This document shows, piece by piece, positions 8,474 to 16,966 of a stretch of DNA of 64,000 nucleotides. Position 1 is the stretch's first letter, and every line of letters begins with the position of its first letter. The translations under genes were made by a program, and so were the position numbers. The notes beneath the pieces were generated by a model. That model was not told where the DNA came from and did not search any database. It saw nothing but the letters and a program-made list of their open reading frames with translations. The stretch covers positions 22,140 through 86,139 of the forward strand of contig JAFQOP010000005.1 of NCBI GenBank assembly GCA_017403155.1. The letters are read 5' to 3'. This DNA is from Clostridia bacterium. GTDB taxonomy: Bacteria; Bacillota; Clostridia; Oscillospirales; CAG-272.

Positions 8474-8599
8474 CTATATCATTTCCCATTTAAGTGGCTG
8501 AATCGGCAGCTCCTCGGGCACGTCTACAGGAGACGTTGTAATGATATCCTCGGTTTCTAAATAGATTATTTCTATTTTGGGTTCAATATAAGTTATCAT
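8474..8599 (-). CDS. 41-aa peptide with PxxE...D[VI]I[ST]TS signature
   Basis: A short ORF starting ATG ATA ACT with AAGGAG eight bases upstream, ending TAG. It lies in the same-strand gap between the GH95 and GH29 genes. The N-terminal part contains the segment PKIEIIYLETEDIITTS, sharing P-x-x-E-[VI]-[VI]-x5-D-[VI]-I-[ST]-T-S with the 43-aa peptide encoded at 29407-29538. There is no signal peptide, transmembrane segment or cysteine. It resembles the many short acidic ORFs of clostridial genomes whose function is unknown; a RiPP-precursor-like role is possible but no modifying enzyme is adjacent. Confidence 0.6.
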   Translation of the reverse strand: MITYIEPKIEIIYLETEDIITTSPVDVPEELPIQPLKWEMI

Positions 8600-8613
8600 A
8601 ATAAAGCTCCTTG

Positions 8614-11600
8614 CTATAATACTTCCTTGTAAAGGCGTGCCTGCTCATAATAATTGTATATTGAGGAAATAAGCTCTTGCATTTCGAGGGTGGGGTTGTT
8701 TGCATTAGCAAGATAGCAATAGCTCATAACGCAATAGCTAATCTCCCATTCACCTATGGAATAAGTGTTCATATCAGCATACTCAACAGCTGTAAATCCG
8801 TCGATTTCCACGTAGTAATAATCTGCGCAAGAAATAAATCCTCCGGGGATTTCTGCGCTAGGGTCAACCTTAAAATAATGCTTCACACGCACATAGGAAT
8901 CGAGAACAACGCTCATACCGTAATACTCTATTCCTTCCGGCAGCTCACCCGAAACTGTTGGTTCATACTCAGAAAAATCTACCGTTATATCAATCTCATC
9001 AAGCCCCTCGTTTGCAAGATCGTCGGTATATCTGCCCGTGTAAATCTGAGAGTATCCGCCGAAATCAAGCATAGCCTTAATCAGGGGGGCGCACCTTTCA
9101 TATTCTTCGTTCGTATCAACGTTGTTAAGAACATGCTCAGCGTAAGCCCTTACGCTATATTCAACTGCCTCGCTCTCCTCTCCGTCGGAAAGGACAAGCT
9201 TCGTCTCAACCGCAGACGTCATCTCGGTAACGAAAAGAGGACAAACGAATAGATATGTGCCGTTATCGCACTTTATCGCATCCGTAAGCTTAACCTCCAT
9301 GACGCGTCCGTTTAACGCGAAGGAAACGTATGCCTCCGTATCATCCAGATACGCATCGTCTATGTGATAATAGAAGTAAAGAGAAATATTGTCATCAAGG
9401 CACACGGTTGCGGCGCGAACACCAAGCATCATCGTGCCGCAAAGCTTACAATCACCCAACGTTATTCCGTGGGAATGGTCGCAAGCAGAATTTAGCTCTG
9501 CAGTCATAATGGAAATAGCGACAGTATTTGACGGCTTATTCAGTGCATTGCCGATCGCATCCTCAAGCATACCCTCGATAATCTCCCTCTCCTGTGAATC
9601 TACCGCATCAAGATTAAAGGAGTTTACGTAATCTATTGCATCAACGAGCGCTTTCTTATCTGCAATTCCGTATATTTTCTCCTCGGTCTTAGCTGTACAG
9701 GTAATGTCAAAAATCGAGAGCCACTGCTTTGTGCTTGTATCCACACTGTCACCAGCGACGAAATAGAACTCTATCGCGTCTGCCTTCATACCCCCGAGGG
9801 AGAAGTAATAGTCGTAGTTTTTGGTAGTTATATCAATCAGCTCCGCCGGATTATCGGCTGAATTCTTATCATATACGGTACTTACGCTTCCGTTGTAATG
9901 AAGCTTAACGTACGAAACGGCTGTTTTTTTGTCAAACATATTGACGACGAGGTCATAAAGCTCATACTTACCGTCAAGGGTAAACTTGACGTTCATATAG
10001 TTGTTCATCGCGCCGCTCGACGACCATCTCGTCTTCGTATCACCGTCAGAAATGTTCTTTATCGGGTAAGAACCGTGGTCGGCAGAATCCGCCCTGCCGA
10101 TAACCTCCGGTGTCAAGCCGAGAAGAACGTCGGTGACCTCCTTCTGCGCGCCTACTTCGGTATATGGTGCGTCGGTACAGGTGATTTCCTTTATCGATAT
10201 ACCGCCGCTGTATGTGTTTGTAAGTGTCAGCCTGACTACCTCTGCCTCAAGAGCTCCCAGCTGAAGTGTGAACCTGTTATAAGAGCCGAGCTTTATCTCT
10301 GTGGTGTAGCCCGAATAACCGTCGCTCCACACGCCGTCCTTATACACCTGCAAAACAACGTCTGTCAACGAGCGAGAGGTCTCGGCATAGTTCTGGAATG
10401 CCGTTATCACAAGAGTGTCAAGGAAATACGTACCCTCGAGGTCAAGCTCAAAGACAACCTTCGTGTGCGAAGCATTTGATGCATAGCGGTTAGTGTTGCT
10501 GTTATCAATTCCGTCGGTTACCATTGAAATCGGGTACGAGGCATAATATGCGGCTCCCGTCGTCTCCTTAAAGAGCTTACCGAGGAAGATATTATTTGCC
10601 TCTGCTTCGGGAGAACGGGCATATACAAAACCGTCAATTTTATATTCTGCCGTCTCTACGTAGCCAACAGTTGCCGTAACCGCATACTCCTTTGTGCTAT
10701 CATAGCCGTCATAGATAAGAACGCCGTACGACGAGTCTGCGACGAGGGTGGATACACCGTTATCCACCTCATAAAGAGAAAATTTATCATACTCTCCCTC
10801 GGGATTCTCCTCGGGGAACAGAGTGATTTGCAATCTACTACCGTCAAAAACTACTGCCTCACAGTCGGACAAGGTCAGCTCAATCGGCACCACGTAAGCA
10901 ATAGCACCGCTATCACTTTGAGCTCCGCTATCCAGCTCCGATACAACCTTAAAGGTCATTCGCTTATTTTTTTCACCGTCCGAAAGGTTGTAGCTTATCG
11001 AGGTGTCTGTCGTTTCCGCAATTTTGGTATAGGTGGGCTCGTTCTCAACCGCCTTATATATCGCATAGCTATCAGCACCTGCCGCCACGTTCCAGGAAAT
11101 ATCAAGGGTGTCTGCCGATGCCATTATTGCGGTAGCCGCGGTGGGCGCGGATACATTCTCCTTATCGTCAAAGCCTGAAACGATGTAGGTTTTCCCTGCC
11201 TCTGTGGCGAAGGCTATGATTCCACCGGAGATGCTCGATTCAACTACCGTTTTTCCCGTTTCGCCAACGGCATAAACGGTTGCCCCTGCAATACCGTCAC
11301 ACTTAACCCTGCATACACCGCCGCTGCCCGAGACGATATTAAGCGTCGTTAACGCGTTATTATCCCATGCGGCACTGACTGTAAAGTTTCCTCTGGCAAC
11401 CAGACCGTTGTACTGTCCGCTTGCCCACGCGGCAGGTATCGCCGCAAGGGGTTCAATATATCCCTCGTGGCTCTGCAGAAGCATTTCGGCAACTCCTGCC
11501 GTGCCGCCGAAGTTTCCGTCTATCTGAAATCCGCTGTTTGTAAGACACCAAAGATTTGTTGCTGTTTTCTCGGAAAGGAGCTTCTTGTAAAGCTCATACA

Positions 11601-13776
11601 CATTTTCTCCGTCCTTGAGCCTAGCCCAGCATCCCATTCTGTGAGCCATAGCCCAGCCCCAGCCCTCACTCTCGTTACCTCGGTTAAGCAACGAAACTCG
11701 AGCCGCGTCAAGCCACGCTGGTGTGTTTGAATTGATAGTGTTCGCAGGATAAAGACCTACAAGCTGAGAGATATGCCTGTGATTTGGGAAGTCTCCGACA
11801 TCACAGTAATAGCTTTCCTCTCTGAATTCCTTTATCTGTCCCGAATATCCGACAAGGATTGCATCATACTTATCTATCTGCTCCTTAAGTGTAACAAGCA
11901 CGGGAACCTCGTCAATCGATACGGCAACGCCGTCGACCTTTAATTCACCCATTTTCTCAAGCTTTTCTGCGAGCGCAAGGGTGTTCTTTGCGTTCTCGTA
12001 GGCAAAGGTCTGGTCGTACGTGCTTCCCTCGGTGTAGTACCACACGCCGTCAACGAACATTTCGGGTGAGTCGCTGTACGGATTAAGATAAGTTCCGTCA
12101 GGTTGCTCCTGCATAAGCGTAGTTATAAATCTTGAGGCACCCTCCAGGGCGTCGTATGAAATTACAAGAGCCTCGGTATTTTGTGTAAACTCATACCAAT
12201 CGTAGAAAAGCGCAAGCATAAAGCCAAGGTTTCCGGGGCTCCTGGAGCCTGATATAGTATACGGTGTGGTTGCGGTGCCCAGACACCAGCCGTATACACC
12301 CTGCTCGCTTGAATACACGAAATTAGGATAATCGGAGCTATTGACCTTAAGGACGTAGGTTGCCATATCCTCCGCTGCCTCTTTATACGCCCGGTAATAG
12401 CTTACGTATCCCTCAAAGGTTTCTGCAAGGTTTGTTGTAAAGGCGGGCCAATAGTTCATCTGCTCGTTGATATTGTGCCACATGCCCGCACCAAAGGGTG
12501 CAACGTTGTATCTGTTCCACACTCCCTGCAAATTAGAAGGAAGAGAATTTTCGCGCGAGGATGCTATCAAAAGATATCTGCCATACTGGAAATAAAGCTC
12601 CTCGAGATATCTGTTGTATCCTTCATTATCCTCGTATGGATATGAATTAAGTAGTTCATCGGTCGTAACGGTAGGCACAACGCCACCGATATCAAGCTCA
12701 ACCCTCGAAAACAGCTCAGAATAATCGGCAACATGGTTTTCCTTAAGCTCCGCATAGCTTTTCTCAAGCGCGCATGCAAGCTCTGCACAGACGGTATCGC
12801 TTACTACAACCGTGTCATCGAGCTTTTCTGCAGGGGTGCTATTGCTGGTATTAAATATAGAAGGGTCAAGAACATAGTTCGTTCCAAGCGCAACAACTAT
12901 GTATGCCTCGTTCGCTCCGGATACGGTCAGTCTGCCGTCATCAAGATACTCGCTTGTGCCGTCCTCTGCAGTGTACGTAACGTTTGATGCAGAAACCGTG
13001 CCACCATCCGATATAAGCTTATAGCGTGCCTCAAAGTCAACGTCGTAGTAGCCCATATTGCCCGAAAGGATTATGGTAGAGCTTTCCGCATCTGCCACAA
13101 CCGTTCCACTTTTGCTCACTCCGTCGCCCTCATTCAATGCATACTCCTGCTCATAAGGCACGGTAGGCCTAAGCGTGAAATTAAGGTTACCCTCACCTGA
13201 TGCCGAAAGATATATTACAAGCACCTTGTCGGGGTACGAAACAAAGTATTCGCGCGTATAGCTTACGCCGGAATAATCATATTCTACAGTAGAAATCGCA
13301 GTTCTTAAATCGAGTCCGCGGCTGTAATTTGTTACCTCACTCGAGGGGTGCCCAAAATCAAGATAGGTTTCGGAGAAATTGTTAATTCCGCCGACGTTGA
13401 TACCGTCTATTTTGGTAACACTTGCCAAGGTCTTTTCGCTTATCTGTATTCTCTCAGAATCAGTTCTGCCAAATACGTTAGCGCCGAAATAACCGTTTCC
13501 GAGAGGCATAGACCAGCGCTCCCAGCCGTCATTCTCATTGAGGGTGTAATATACACCCGTTGGATTGTTGGCTTTGTAATACCAGGACAAATCCTCATTT
13601 CCGTACGGCGCTTCCTCGTCATACCACAAACGAAGTGGCTTGCCGTTATCCGAAACTAAAACCGTGGCATCCGAGTCGTACACAGCTGCACACACTATTG
13701 CCGATGCGCACAGGATCGATGCAATTAAAAACAATGCCACAAGCATAAACGCCTTCGATAATAATTTCTTTTTCAT
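8614..13776 (-). CDS. Very large modular GH95 alpha-L-fucosidase, exported
   Basis: About 1,720 aa. I start at the ATG preceded by AAGGAG at 7-nt spacing, which gives MKKKLLSKAF and a signal peptide (hydrophobic stretch to about residue 33). The GH95 region runs to about residue 860, with MPLGNGYFGANVFG, NLQGVWNRYN and HNINEQMNYWPAF, whose asparagines are expected catalytic residues. Downstream are an Fn3-like domain (about 880-970) and two discoidin/F5-8C-like carbohydrate-binding domains (about 1070-1220 and 1250-1390), then about 300 residues I cannot assign. There is no LPXTG or SLH anchor. It should release fucose from extracellular host or plant glycans. Divergent from an AraC regulator. 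Confidence 0.9.
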   Translation of the reverse strand: MKKKLLSKAFMLVALFLIASILCASAIVCAAVYDSDATVLVSDNGKPLRLWYDEEAPYGNEDLSWYYKANNPTGVYYTLNENDGWERWSMPLGNGYFGANVFGRTDSERIQISEKTLASVTKIDGINVGGINNFSETYLDFGHPSSEVTNYSRGLDLRTAISTVEYDYSGVSYTREYFVSYPDKVLVIYLSASGEGNLNFTLRPTVPYEQEYALNEGDGVSKSGTVVADAESSTIILSGNMGYYDVDFEARYKLISDGGTVSASNVTYTAEDGTSEYLDDGRLTVSGANEAYIVVALGTNYVLDPSIFNTSNSTPAEKLDDTVVVSDTVCAELACALEKSYAELKENHVADYSELFSRVELDIGGVVPTVTTDELLNSYPYEDNEGYNRYLEELYFQYGRYLLIASSRENSLPSNLQGVWNRYNVAPFGAGMWHNINEQMNYWPAFTTNLAETFEGYVSYYRAYKEAAEDMATYVLKVNSSDYPNFVYSSEQGVYGWCLGTATTPYTISGSRSPGNLGFMLALFYDWYEFTQNTEALVISYDALEGASRFITTLMQEQPDGTYLNPYSDSPEMFVDGVWYYTEGSTYDQTFAYENAKNTLALAEKLEKMGELKVDGVAVSIDEVPVLVTLKEQIDKYDAILVGYSGQIKEFREESYYCDVGDFPNHRHISQLVGLYPANTINSNTPAWLDAARVSLLNRGNESEGWGWAMAHRMGCWARLKDGENVYELYKKLLSEKTATNLWCLTNSGFQIDGNFGGTAGVAEMLLQSHEGYIEPLAAIPAAWASGQYNGLVARGNFTVSAAWDNNALTTLNIVSGSGGVCRVKCDGIAGATVYAVGETGKTVVESSISGGIIAFATEAGKTYIVSGFDDKENVSAPTAATAIMASADTLDISWNVAAGADSYAIYKAVENEPTYTKIAETTDTSISYNLSDGEKNKRMTFKVVSELDSGAQSDSGAIAYVVPIELTLSDCEAVVFDGSRLQITLFPEENPEGEYDKFSLYEVDNGVSTLVADSSYGVLIYDGYDSTKEYAVTATVGYVETAEYKIDGFVYARSPEAEANNIFLGKLFKETTGAAYYASYPISMVTDGIDNSNTNRYASNASHTKVVFELDLEGTYFLDTLVITAFQNYAETSRSLTDVVLQVYKDGVWSDGYSGYTTEIKLGSYNRFTLQLGALEAEVVRLTLTNTYSGGISIKEITCTDAPYTEVGAQKEVTDVLLGLTPEVIGRADSADHGSYPIKNISDGDTKTRWSSSGAMNNYMNVKFTLDGKYELYDLVVNMFDKKTAVSYVKLHYNGSVSTVYDKNSADNPAELIDITTKNYDYYFSLGGMKADAIEFYFVAGDSVDTSTKQWLSIFDITCTAKTEEKIYGIADKKALVDAIDYVNSFNLDAVDSQEREIIEGMLEDAIGNALNKPSNTVAISIMTAELNSACDHSHGITLGDCKLCGTMMLGVRAATVCLDDNISLYFYYHIDDAYLDDTEAYVSFALNGRVMEVKLTDAIKCDNGTYLFVCPLFVTEMTSAVETKLVLSDGEESEAVEYSVRAYAEHVLNNVDTNEEYERCAPLIKAMLDFGGYSQIYTGRYTDDLANEGLDEIDITVDFSEYEPTVSGELPEGIEYYGMSVVLDSYVRVKHYFKVDPSAEIPGGFISCADYYYVEIDGFTAVEYADMNTYSIGEWEISYCVMSYCYLANANNPTLEMQELISSIYNYYEQARLYKEVL

Positions 13777-13827
13777 TTTTTTCTCCTTTTCCATGATTCA
13801 TAGACAAAAATATTTGCCACTGTCTTG

Positions 13828-13856
13828 ATTTTATCTGAAAAAGGTGCTAAAGTAAA
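13828..13856 (-). promoter_or_regulatory. Promoter for the GH95-peptide-GH29 operon
   Basis: On the minus strand, TTTACT and TAAAAT are separated by 17 bp, about 50 bp upstream of the GH95 start and back-to-back with the AraC gene. Confidence 0.65.
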
Positions 13857-13902
13857 TGTAGGAGAGAACAGAATTTTGTGTATAATCGTACAGGAGGTCA
13901 AG

Positions 13903-14802
13903 ATGGTATTCCCGCAAAAAATAGGTAATAACAAGCAGTTTCACTATCCTCTTTCTCAGTTGGAGGAACACCCTTTTGATATGATACGTGCCTTTATACA
14001 GCACGATTTCAACTGCCTTATGCATAGGCATGAATTCTACGAGCTCAACATCATCACAGATGGATACGGCATGCATTATATAGAAGATGAGCGTTTTAGG
14101 GTAAAAAGGGGACAGGTGTATGTTATTCCCCCTATGGTTAAGCATGGATATTTGTGTGGAAAGGGGCTTGACGTATTTCACCTACACATTCACCCCGATT
14201 ATTTCAAGCAGAATTACAATCTTTTAAAAAAACTGGCGGGATTTGACTCGCTTTTCAGGCTTGATACCAAGGAAACGCACAGTAGCTTTACAACCTATAT
14301 CGAGCTGTCTGATGACGAATTTGAAAAAATTTATAATGAGAATATAATCAGCGTGTGTGAATTCATTCACACATACGATCTGAAGAACATGATTCGAGCC
14401 ATGTCAGAGGCAACCCTGCTCATCGTGGCGCTCTGTGAATCGTGCGCAAGATCGCTGAGCCTTATGTCAGCAAAGGACAGAGGCTTTGTTGAAAGCCTGT
14501 CCTACATAATCGAAAACATATCTAAAAAGATACGTGTCATTGACCTGGCAAGGGTTGCGAAAATGTCACGCACCGCATACTTTAATTATTTTCTTAAGGA
14601 AACAGGTCAAACACCGGCAGTATACATAATGAACAAAAGGCTTGAGCTTGCTTGCTCCCGATTAAAAAGCACGGACAGAAGCATCGAGGATATTGCAACC
14701 GACGTTGGTTTTTGCGAAAGAGCGTATTTAATTAAATGCTTCAAAAAAAGGTACGGCATGACTCCTACGGAATATAGAAGGAAAAACTCCGTAATGCCGT
14801 AG
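13903..14802 (+). CDS. AraC-family regulator divergent from fucosidase genes
   Basis: A 299-aa protein. I choose the ATG at MVFPQKIG because AGGAGG lies 5 nt upstream and a TATAAT sits about 20 bp before it; earlier in-frame codons would lie over the promoter. The N-terminal cupin-like sensing domain contains CLMHRHEFYELN and VIPPMVKHGY. The C-terminal double helix-turn-helix (about residues 200-295) contains DLARVAKMSRTAYFNYFLKE and IEDIATDVGFCERAYLIKCF. Its position makes it the likely sugar-responsive activator of the divergent GH95/GH29 operon. Confidence 0.9.
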   Translation: MVFPQKIGNNKQFHYPLSQLEEHPFDMIRAFIQHDFNCLMHRHEFYELNIITDGYGMHYIEDERFRVKRGQVYVIPPMVKHGYLCGKGLDVFHLHIHPDYFKQNYNLLKKLAGFDSLFRLDTKETHSSFTTYIELSDDEFEKIYNENIISVCEFIHTYDLKNMIRAMSEATLLIVALCESCARSLSLMSAKDRGFVESLSYIIENISKKIRVIDLARVAKMSRTAYFNYFLKETGQTPAVYIMNKRLELACSRLKSTDRSIEDIATDVGFCERAYLIKCFKKRYGMTPTEYRRKNSVMP

Positions 14803-14887
14803 TATAACCTCCCGAACAACAAAACGTCAGAGGTAAAGTCATTCCCCGTTTTTGAAATAACAAATTTTAAGGTCGGATATTTGGGAC

Positions 14888-14916
14888 TTGCCTTTTGTTG
14901 AAAAAGGTAGTATAAT
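14888..14916 (+). promoter_or_regulatory. Promoter for the TIR-domain gene
   Basis: TTGCCT, a 17-bp spacer and a perfect TATAAT, followed by GTGGAGGATGCAAAATG as ribosome-binding site and start. Confidence 0.6.
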
Positions 14917-14946
14917 AGGGGCAGGAGCACAAGTGGAGGATGCAAA

Positions 14947-15906
14947 ATGAAGTTTGATGCCTTTATCAGCTACAGAAGAAAAAGCGGATTTGAAATAGCG
15001 CAGCTTATACGTGACCGCCTGAAGGAAAAGGGCATAAGCTGCTTTTTGGATTTGGAGCATGACCGCGCAGAGACAACCGACGAAAAGCTCTACACCGCTA
15101 TAAGCAATTCATCGAATTTCATACTGATTCTGTCCAAAAAGGCGTTAAATCGCTGTGTGAAAAAGGACGACTGGGTGCGAAAGGAGATATTGGAGGCCGT
15201 AAGACTCGGAAAATCTATTATACCGATAGAATATCCCGATTTTACCTGGCCGAAGAAGCTTAACCGCGCTCTTCCGGAGCAGATAGCGAGGCTTGAGGCA
15301 CAGCACCGCGTGCCCTTTAGCCAGGACTATTTCCCTTATATGATTGATAAAATTCTAAGCTGCATGACGGATATAGAAATTAAACCCGTCAACCCGAAGA
15401 AAAGCTCACTGTACGTTGAAACGTCAAGGTTCATTCTGGATAACGCAAGGGACAACGACGCACTTATAAGCATTGATATGGCGTTTCATGCAGGAAGTGA
15501 ATGGATGCGCAACACCGACATGGTGGCGTCTCTGTCAGAGCTGCAGAAGGAGGGCTGCACGGTCCGCGTAATAATCAACTCTGCCGAGGCGGCAGAAAGG
15601 GTTTGCAAGCATATGCGCCAGCCTATGAAGAAATACGTTAAATTCGAGCAAAATATATCCGACTGGGTTGAGATGGCAAAGCTCTACCCCCACTGTATTC
15701 AGCTTCGAGTTCTTGACGTTCCCCTTCTCCACCGACTTTATATCGTAAGAGGCAAGGACGGTGGGCAGGCAAACGTAAAGTATTACTCCTACGGCAACTA
15801 CACTCCCGAGAAGGATTTTCGCCTCTCGTTCGAATCTCCCGACCCGGAATATCAGCTTTATGCTGACGAGTTTGAGTATCTGTGGGGAATTGCAACCCCG
15901 ATATAG
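14947..15906 (+). CDS. TIR-domain protein with C-terminal phospholipase-D-like region
   Basis: A 319-aa protein. Residues 1-140 form a TIR domain: FDAFISYRR, GISCFLDLEHDR, ILILSKKALNRC, and DDWVRKEI with W76 and E80 at the place of the catalytic glutamate of NAD-cleaving TIR enzymes. Residues 155-319 contain alternating strands and helices (ALISIDMAFHAGSEW, VRVIINSAEAAERVC), then HRLYIVRGKDG and a closing FEYLWGIA. This recalls a single PLD-like half domain with a degenerate HxK motif. No signal peptide or TM segment. It is monocistronic with its own promoter and terminator. NADase-based signalling or defence is an inference; a regulatory role cannot be excluded. Confidence 0.8.
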   Translation: MKFDAFISYRRKSGFEIAQLIRDRLKEKGISCFLDLEHDRAETTDEKLYTAISNSSNFILILSKKALNRCVKKDDWVRKEILEAVRLGKSIIPIEYPDFTWPKKLNRALPEQIARLEAQHRVPFSQDYFPYMIDKILSCMTDIEIKPVNPKKSSLYVETSRFILDNARDNDALISIDMAFHAGSEWMRNTDMVASLSELQKEGCTVRVIINSAEAAERVCKHMRQPMKKYVKFEQNISDWVEMAKLYPHCIQLRVLDVPLLHRLYIVRGKDGGQANVKYYSYGNYTPEKDFRLSFESPDPEYQLYADEFEYLWGIATPI

Positions 15907-15929
15907 CAGGAGCTCCTTATACACGCAAA

Positions 15930-15956
15930 AAAAAGCGAGTATGTGCCTCGCTTTTT
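15930..15956 (+). terminator. Terminator after the TIR gene
   Basis: AAAAAGCGAG, a 7-nt loop and CTCGCTTTTT form an A-tract/T-tract hairpin, 24 bp after the TIR stop. Confidence 0.85.
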
Positions 15957-15967
15957 GTATGATTTTA

Positions 15968-15996
15968 TTGACTTCTCGCATAATATATGATAAAAT
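15968..15996 (+). promoter_or_regulatory. Promoter for cysK
   Basis: TTGACT, 17-bp spacer, TAAAAT, 30 bp before the cysK start codon. Confidence 0.7.
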
Positions 15997-16025
15997 GAGC
16001 CTATCCTGGCATAGCGAGGTTTACT

Positions 16026-16955
16026 ATGGGAAAAGTTTATTCATCAATCGACGAGCTTGTCGGCAAAACGCCACTGCTCCGCCTTGGAAAAACCGAGAAG
16101 GAATGCGGACTTTGTGCCGAGCTTTACGCAAAGCTCGAATGCTTCAACCCTGCCGGCTCGGTCAAGGACAGAGTCGCGCTGGAGATGATAAACGACGCTG
16201 AGGAGCGCGGTGCTATCGGCACGGGTGCCGTTATAATCGAGCCGACCTCGGGCAATACGGGCATCGGCATCGCTGCCGTGTGCGCTGCAAGAGGCTACAA
16301 GGCAATTATCGTTATGCCCGATACTATGAGTGTGGAGAGGCAGAAGCTGATGCGCGCATATGGCGCGGAGGTAGTGCTCTCCGACGGAGCTCTCGGCATG
16401 ACCGGAGCAATAAAGCTGGCAGAGGAGCTTCATAACAAGACCCCGGGCAGTATCATTGCGGGGCAGTTCGTAAATCCTGCAAATCCCGCGGCACACTACA
16501 AGACAACAGGTCCCGAGATATACGAGGCAATGGATGGCGATGTTGACATTCTCGTTGCCTGCGTTGGCACGGGCGGCACAATAAGCGGCACGGGCAGATA
16601 CCTGAAGGAGAAAAATCCGAGCATCAAGGTTATTGCCGTTGAGCCGAAAACGAGCGCAGTTCTCTCGGGAGAGCGCGCAGGCAAGCACGGAATTCAGGGC
16701 ATTGGTGCGGGCTTTGTGCCCGAAATTCTCGACACGGGTATATACGACGAGGTAATCAAGGTCACCGACAGAGAAGCTGAGACGGCTATGCTGGATGTCG
16801 CAAGACGCGAGGGTGTGCTTGTTGGAATTTCGTCAGGGGCGACACTCGCCGCTGCAAAAAGGGTCGCCATGCTCAAGGAAAACGGCGGCAAAAAAATTGT
16901 GGTTATCCTGCCCGACACGGGTGAGAGATATTTATCCTGCAACATATTTAATTAA
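16026..16955 (+). CDS. cysK: Cysteine synthase (O-acetylserine sulfhydrylase)
   Basis: A 309-aa PLP enzyme of the usual length. The PLP lysine lies in FNPAGSVKDRVAL, the substrate loop is EPTSGNTGIG, and the phosphate-binding loop is GTGGTISGTG. It joins O-acetylserine and sulfide to make cysteine in the cytoplasm. It has its own promoter and is followed after only 11 bp by a GH20-like gene with a good ribosome-binding site, so the two are probably co-transcribed, an odd pairing. No serine acetyltransferase or T-box leader is visible nearby. Confidence 0.95.
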   Translation: MGKVYSSIDELVGKTPLLRLGKTEKECGLCAELYAKLECFNPAGSVKDRVALEMINDAEERGAIGTGAVIIEPTSGNTGIGIAAVCAARGYKAIIVMPDTMSVERQKLMRAYGAEVVLSDGALGMTGAIKLAEELHNKTPGSIIAGQFVNPANPAAHYKTTGPEIYEAMDGDVDILVACVGTGGTISGTGRYLKEKNPSIKVIAVEPKTSAVLSGERAGKHGIQGIGAGFVPEILDTGIYDEVIKVTDREAETAMLDVARREGVLVGISSGATLAAAKRVAMLKENGGKKIVVILPDTGERYLSCNIFN

Positions 16956-16966
16956 GGAGAATAGCA

